A stretch of 7,582 bases of DNA from Pseudomonadota bacterium (GTDB taxonomy: Bacteria > Pseudomonadota > Gammaproteobacteria > Steroidobacterales > Steroidobacteraceae), in assembly GCA_023433465.1 (NCBI GenBank), contig JAEZCR010000085.1:1-7582 (forward strand). Reading direction: 5' to 3'. Below, one piece after another: positions 6,017-7,582 of the stretch. Both the position numbers and the translations under genes were made by a program. Each line of letters begins with the position of its first letter. Positions within the stretch are counted from its first letter, which is position 1. Under the pieces are notes generated by a model. It saw only the letters and a list, made by a program, of their open reading frames with translations, had not been told where the DNA came from and did no database searches.

Positions 6017-6784
6017 TCAATCACGCTGCAGGATTCTTGCGAGCACGCCGGGCGCCCAACGCTGCAGCCAGGGCAACCACCGAGCCTTGCCGATTCGGAC
6101 GTCGGACCTTCCGGCAAGCAAAACCTCGATCAGTTCGGCGGCAGCCTTTGCTGCCGACAGCTTGTGGGTACCGCGTCCCGCGGTCATTGGCGTGTCGACC
6201 AGTGGCATCACCGCCTCCACGACGCGAACCGTTGCGCCTTCCATCTGCACCCGCAGCGCCTGCGTGAAAAGGTGCAAGCCCGCCTTGGTCGCACTGTAGA
6301 CCGCCGCGGTGCGCTTGGGCGCGTACCCCAGACCGGAAGTGACGTTGACGATCCAGGACATCCGCCTTGCCTGCAAATGAGCGAGCAGCGCATGCGTGAG
6401 CACCATGGGTGCAACCAGGTTGACATCGACTTCGTGGCGAATACGCGCGGCATCGCAACTCGCATCGTCCAGTCTCAGGTCGTTCTGGATGCCGGCATTG
6501 TTGATGAGGCAACCTGCTTCAGGGTGATCCGAAACGATGTGCGCCACCAAGGGAGCCAGGCTTGCGATCTCGCCGAGGTCGGCCACGTAAGTCGTGACCA
6601 GATCGCTGTGCGCAGCCAGCGTGCGCAACGCGTCGCGATTGCGTCCAATGGCGATGACCTTGACACCCGCACTGGCCAATTGAAGGGTCAATTCCCTGCC
6701 GATGCCCGAGGTGGCACCGGTCACGATCGTGCATGGCAGCCGGGCGTCGCGGCCGGTAGTTTGTTCTAATGCCCGGGCACTCAT
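6017..6784 (-). CDS. short-chain dehydrogenase/reductase, DltE-like
   Basis: The product is a 255-residue classical SDR oxidoreductase, NAD(P)-dependent and cytosolic. The cofactor motif TGATSGIG is at 22-29, and IGRN at 46-49 follows the second strand, where the Arg is compatible with NADP preference (inference). VADL is at 67-70, NNAG at 95-98, and Asn122 lies in the DVNLVAP helix. The catalytic set is Ser150 (VTSGLGY), Tyr163 and Lys167 (YSATK). VTSGLGYAPKRTAAVYSATK and ALRVQMEG are typical of the DltE-like subgroup. The substrate is unknown. The ATG at 6784 leaves a normal 17-residue lead before the first strand. In-frame TTG (6826) and GTG codons upstream are possible, but the first would lie inside the inverted repeat of the divergent gap. 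No clear ribosome site is visible. It pairs with the darcynin gene and is divergent from the Crp-like regulator. Confidence 0.88.
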   Translation of the reverse strand: MSARALEQTTGRDARLPCTIVTGATSGIGRELTLQLASAGVKVIAIGRNRDALRTLAAHSDLVTTYVADLGEIASLAPLVAHIVSDHPEAGCLINNAGIQNDLRLDDASCDAARIRHEVDVNLVAPMVLTHALLAHLQARRMSWIVNVTSGLGYAPKRTAAVYSATKAGLHLFTQALRVQMEGATVRVVEAVMPLVDTPMTAGRGTHKLSAAKAAAELIEVLLAGRSDVRIGKARWLPWLQRWAPGVLARILQRD

Positions 6785-6814
6785 GATGGCGGCCACTGTA
6801 AGCGTCGCCACGCC

Positions 6815-6834
6815 GGTTGAAATCAACCCAGGTT
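6815..6834. promoter_or_regulatory. inverted repeat in the SDR/Crp divergent gap, candidate operator
   Basis: GGTTGA-AA-TCAACC (6815-6828) is a perfect 6-bp-arm inverted repeat. Its right arm then pairs in sequence with a further GGTT (AACC-CA-GGTT, 6825-6834). It lies in the 55-bp gap between the SDR and the Crp-like gene, ending 5 bases before the Crp ATG. The TTGA/TCAA elements recall Crp/Fnr half-sites, but the 2-base spacing is shorter than the usual 6. Confidence 0.5.
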
Positions 6835-6839
6835 AATGC

Positions 6840-7436
6840 ATGACCGAACGTACGGTGTTTCGCGAACTGATGCAGTCCGCTGCCGGGACGGAGTTACCTC
6901 ATTGGCCACGCGTTGCCGATGCTCTCATGGTGCGCACCGTCGAAGCCGGCGGCACGGTCTTTCTTCAGGGCGTCGAGCACCCCTTTGTGTACGCCGTGAA
7001 GACTGGATTGCTGAAGCTTTGCTACTCGAGCGAAGACGGCACGGAGTGGATCAAGTCGTTCGCAAGCGAAGGCCGCTTTTTCGCGAGCATTGCCGCCTTG
7101 CAGCCGAGTGGACGCACCAGCTTCATGGTCACTGCCATCGAGGACTCGGTGCTCGAACGTCTGGACTATCGGCTGCTCGGAGATTTGGCGCAGAAGCACC
7201 TGGCTTGGTCTCATGCGCTGCACGCGATGACCCTGGTTTTCGCGGCCAGGAAGGAGGCTCGCGAGCGAGAGTTGCTGACACTCGACGCCCAGGATCGGTA
7301 CCTGGCCTTCTGCGAAGCACACCCCAATCTGTCGCGCCGGATACCGCAAAAAGATCTGGCCCGCCACCTTGGCGTGACACCCGTAGGACTGAACCGCATC
7401 ATCATGCGACTTCGGCGTCTTGGTGGAAGACCATGA
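6840..7436 (+). CDS. Crp/Fnr-family transcriptional regulator
   Basis: The product is a 198-residue cytoplasmic regulator. Residues about 25-115 form a cyclic-nucleotide-binding-type beta barrel (VRTVEAGGTVFLQGVEH; YAVKTGLLKLCYSSEDGTEW; SFASEGRFFASIAAL). The phosphate-binding cassette of true cAMP receptors (GE followed by R-S/T) is not evident, and there is no N-terminal Cys cluster of Fnr, so the signal is unknown. About 116-150 is the dimerisation helix. Residues 166-192 are the helix-turn-helix (IPQKDLARHLGVTPVGLNRI), with a recognition helix that lacks the common SR pair. The C-terminus is short, stopping eight residues after the helix. The ATG at 6840 has only AGG 7 bases upstream. It is divergent from the SDR/darcynin pair and probably regulates it through the inverted repeat. 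Its stop overlaps a possible downstream peptide start as ATGA. Confidence 0.88.
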   Translation: MTERTVFRELMQSAAGTELPHWPRVADALMVRTVEAGGTVFLQGVEHPFVYAVKTGLLKLCYSSEDGTEWIKSFASEGRFFASIAALQPSGRTSFMVTAIEDSVLERLDYRLLGDLAQKHLAWSHALHAMTLVFAARKEARERELLTLDAQDRYLAFCEAHPNLSRRIPQKDLARHLGVTPVGLNRIIMRLRRLGGRP

Positions 7437-7470
7437 CCAATTGCACATTGCCATTAACAGGTAATTTGTA
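7433..7470 (+). repeat. 19-bp repeat, copy B
   Basis: Bases 7434-7452 match 17 of 19 bases of copy A (changes at the fifth and eighth positions), and the 38-base span matches 2984-3021 at 31 positions. It starts inside the stop codon region of the Crp-like gene and has the same orientation as copy A. Its first nine codons differ from copy A only at third positions. Confidence 0.8.
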
Positions 7471-7498
7471 TTGTCATGACGAAGTTGATGCGCGGTAG
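7433..7498 (+). CDS. possible 21-residue peptide, translationally coupled to the Crp-like gene
   Basis: A 22-codon frame begins M-T-N-C-T-L-P-L-T-G-N-L-Y-C and ends with H-D-E-V-D-A-R and a TAG. Its ATG overlaps the Crp stop as ATGA, the usual arrangement for translational coupling, and GGTGGA ends 5 bases before the ATG as a plausible ribosome site. The peptide has two Cys (4 and 14) and no membrane segment. Its start resembles the frames in the two other repeat copies. I recognise no known family. It could instead be chance reading through a non-coding repeat. Confidence 0.4.
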   Translation: MTNCTLPLTGNLYCHDEVDAR

Positions 7499-7513
7499 TT
7501 CGCTTGCAGGCGT

Positions 7514-7555
7514 CGACTTTCCCGCGCTCTCCAACTGAAGTCGTGAGCGCGCGGG
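7514..7555 (+). other. mutually exclusive hairpins downstream of the Crp/peptide unit
   Basis: CGACTT (7514-7519) can pair with AAGTCG (7538-7543). CCCGCGCTC (7521-7529) can pair with GAGC and GCGGG (7545-7548, 7551-7555) with a 2-base bulge. The two stems interleave and the linkers look too short for both to form, so they are alternatives. No T-run follows, so a plain intrinsic terminator is not supported. The rest of 7499-7582 shows no gene. Confidence 0.35.
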
Positions 7556-7582
7556 TGCGCAATTCCGCAGACAAACATGGCC

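Noticed and set aside
6817..6826. Fnr or Crp consensus box TTGA..TCAA
   Set aside because: The arms are separated by 2 bases where the consensus needs 6. It is kept only as an unassigned inverted repeat.
2984..7470. Repeat copies as integron attC or plasmid dif-type recombination sites
   Set aside because: No RYYYAAC/GTTRRRY core pair fits both copies, there is no 28-bp XerC/XerD arrangement, and no integrase is present.
6894..7574. Long minus-strand open frame antisense to the Crp-like gene
   Set aside because: The plus strand has a complete Crp/Fnr domain layout, and the antisense translation has no recognisable domain.
1..7582. CRISPR array, tRNA, rRNA or intact insertion sequence
   Set aside because: No regular spaced repeat array, cloverleaf-like element or transposase frame was found on reading both strands.

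Overview
The window is GC-rich, densely packed chromosomal DNA. A type II secretion ATPase start, a B3 metallo-beta-lactamase, a ToxR/CadC-type regulator and a darcynin-family protein together suggest a Gram-negative proteobacterium, most likely a gammaproteobacterium near the Xanthomonadales or Steroidobacteraceae. That placement is inference. No tRNA, rRNA, CRISPR array, transposase or integrase is visible.

Layout from left to right. (1) 1-346, minus: the first 115 codons of a GspE-type secretion ATPase, cut by the window edge. (2) 540-1763, plus: a secreted alpha/beta-hydrolase esterase with a C-terminal TPR-like tail. It is followed directly by a broken GNAT acetyltransferase remnant (1753-2008). 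(3) 4565-2033, minus: a probable two-gene operon of exported hydrolases, a XynE-like SGNH/GDSL esterase and then a subclass-B3-type metallo-beta-lactamase whose first zinc ligand is Gln instead of His, as in GOB enzymes. (4) 4666-5616, plus: a membrane-anchored winged-helix regulator divergent from that operon and its obvious candidate controller. Three 10-bp tandem repeats lie across its start. It lacks the TPR tail common in this architecture, and its stop codon abuts that of the next gene in the palindrome TCATGA. (5) 6784-5611, minus: an SDR oxidoreductase and a darcynin-family protein, 22 bp apart. (6) 6840-7436, plus: a Crp/Fnr-type regulator divergent from the SDR pair, with a strong inverted repeat between them. 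(7) 7433-7498, plus: a possible 21-codon peptide gene overlapping the Crp stop as ATGA, followed by competing hairpins near the right edge.

The most unusual signal is a repeat that ordinary genes do not explain. The 19-mer TGACGAAATGCACATTGCC occurs at 2985-3003, occurs exactly in inverted orientation at 399-417, and recurs with two changes at 7434-7452. All three copies can be read as a peptide beginning [MV]-T-[KN]-C-T-L-P, and the copies at 2984 and 7433 differ only at third codon positions through their first nine codons. The repeat could be a short peptide family, a shared operator with core AATG-CA-CATT, or the ends of a mobile or rearranging segment. The sequence alone does not decide between these.

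The window reads as two divergent regulator/enzyme units (regulator with SGNH and beta-lactamase; Crp-like with SDR and darcynin) beside a secretion locus, with scars of gene loss at 1753-2008 and possibly at 5616. The longest stretches without an assigned gene are 347-539, which holds one repeat copy and a weak promoter candidate, and 7499-7582, which holds the hairpins.
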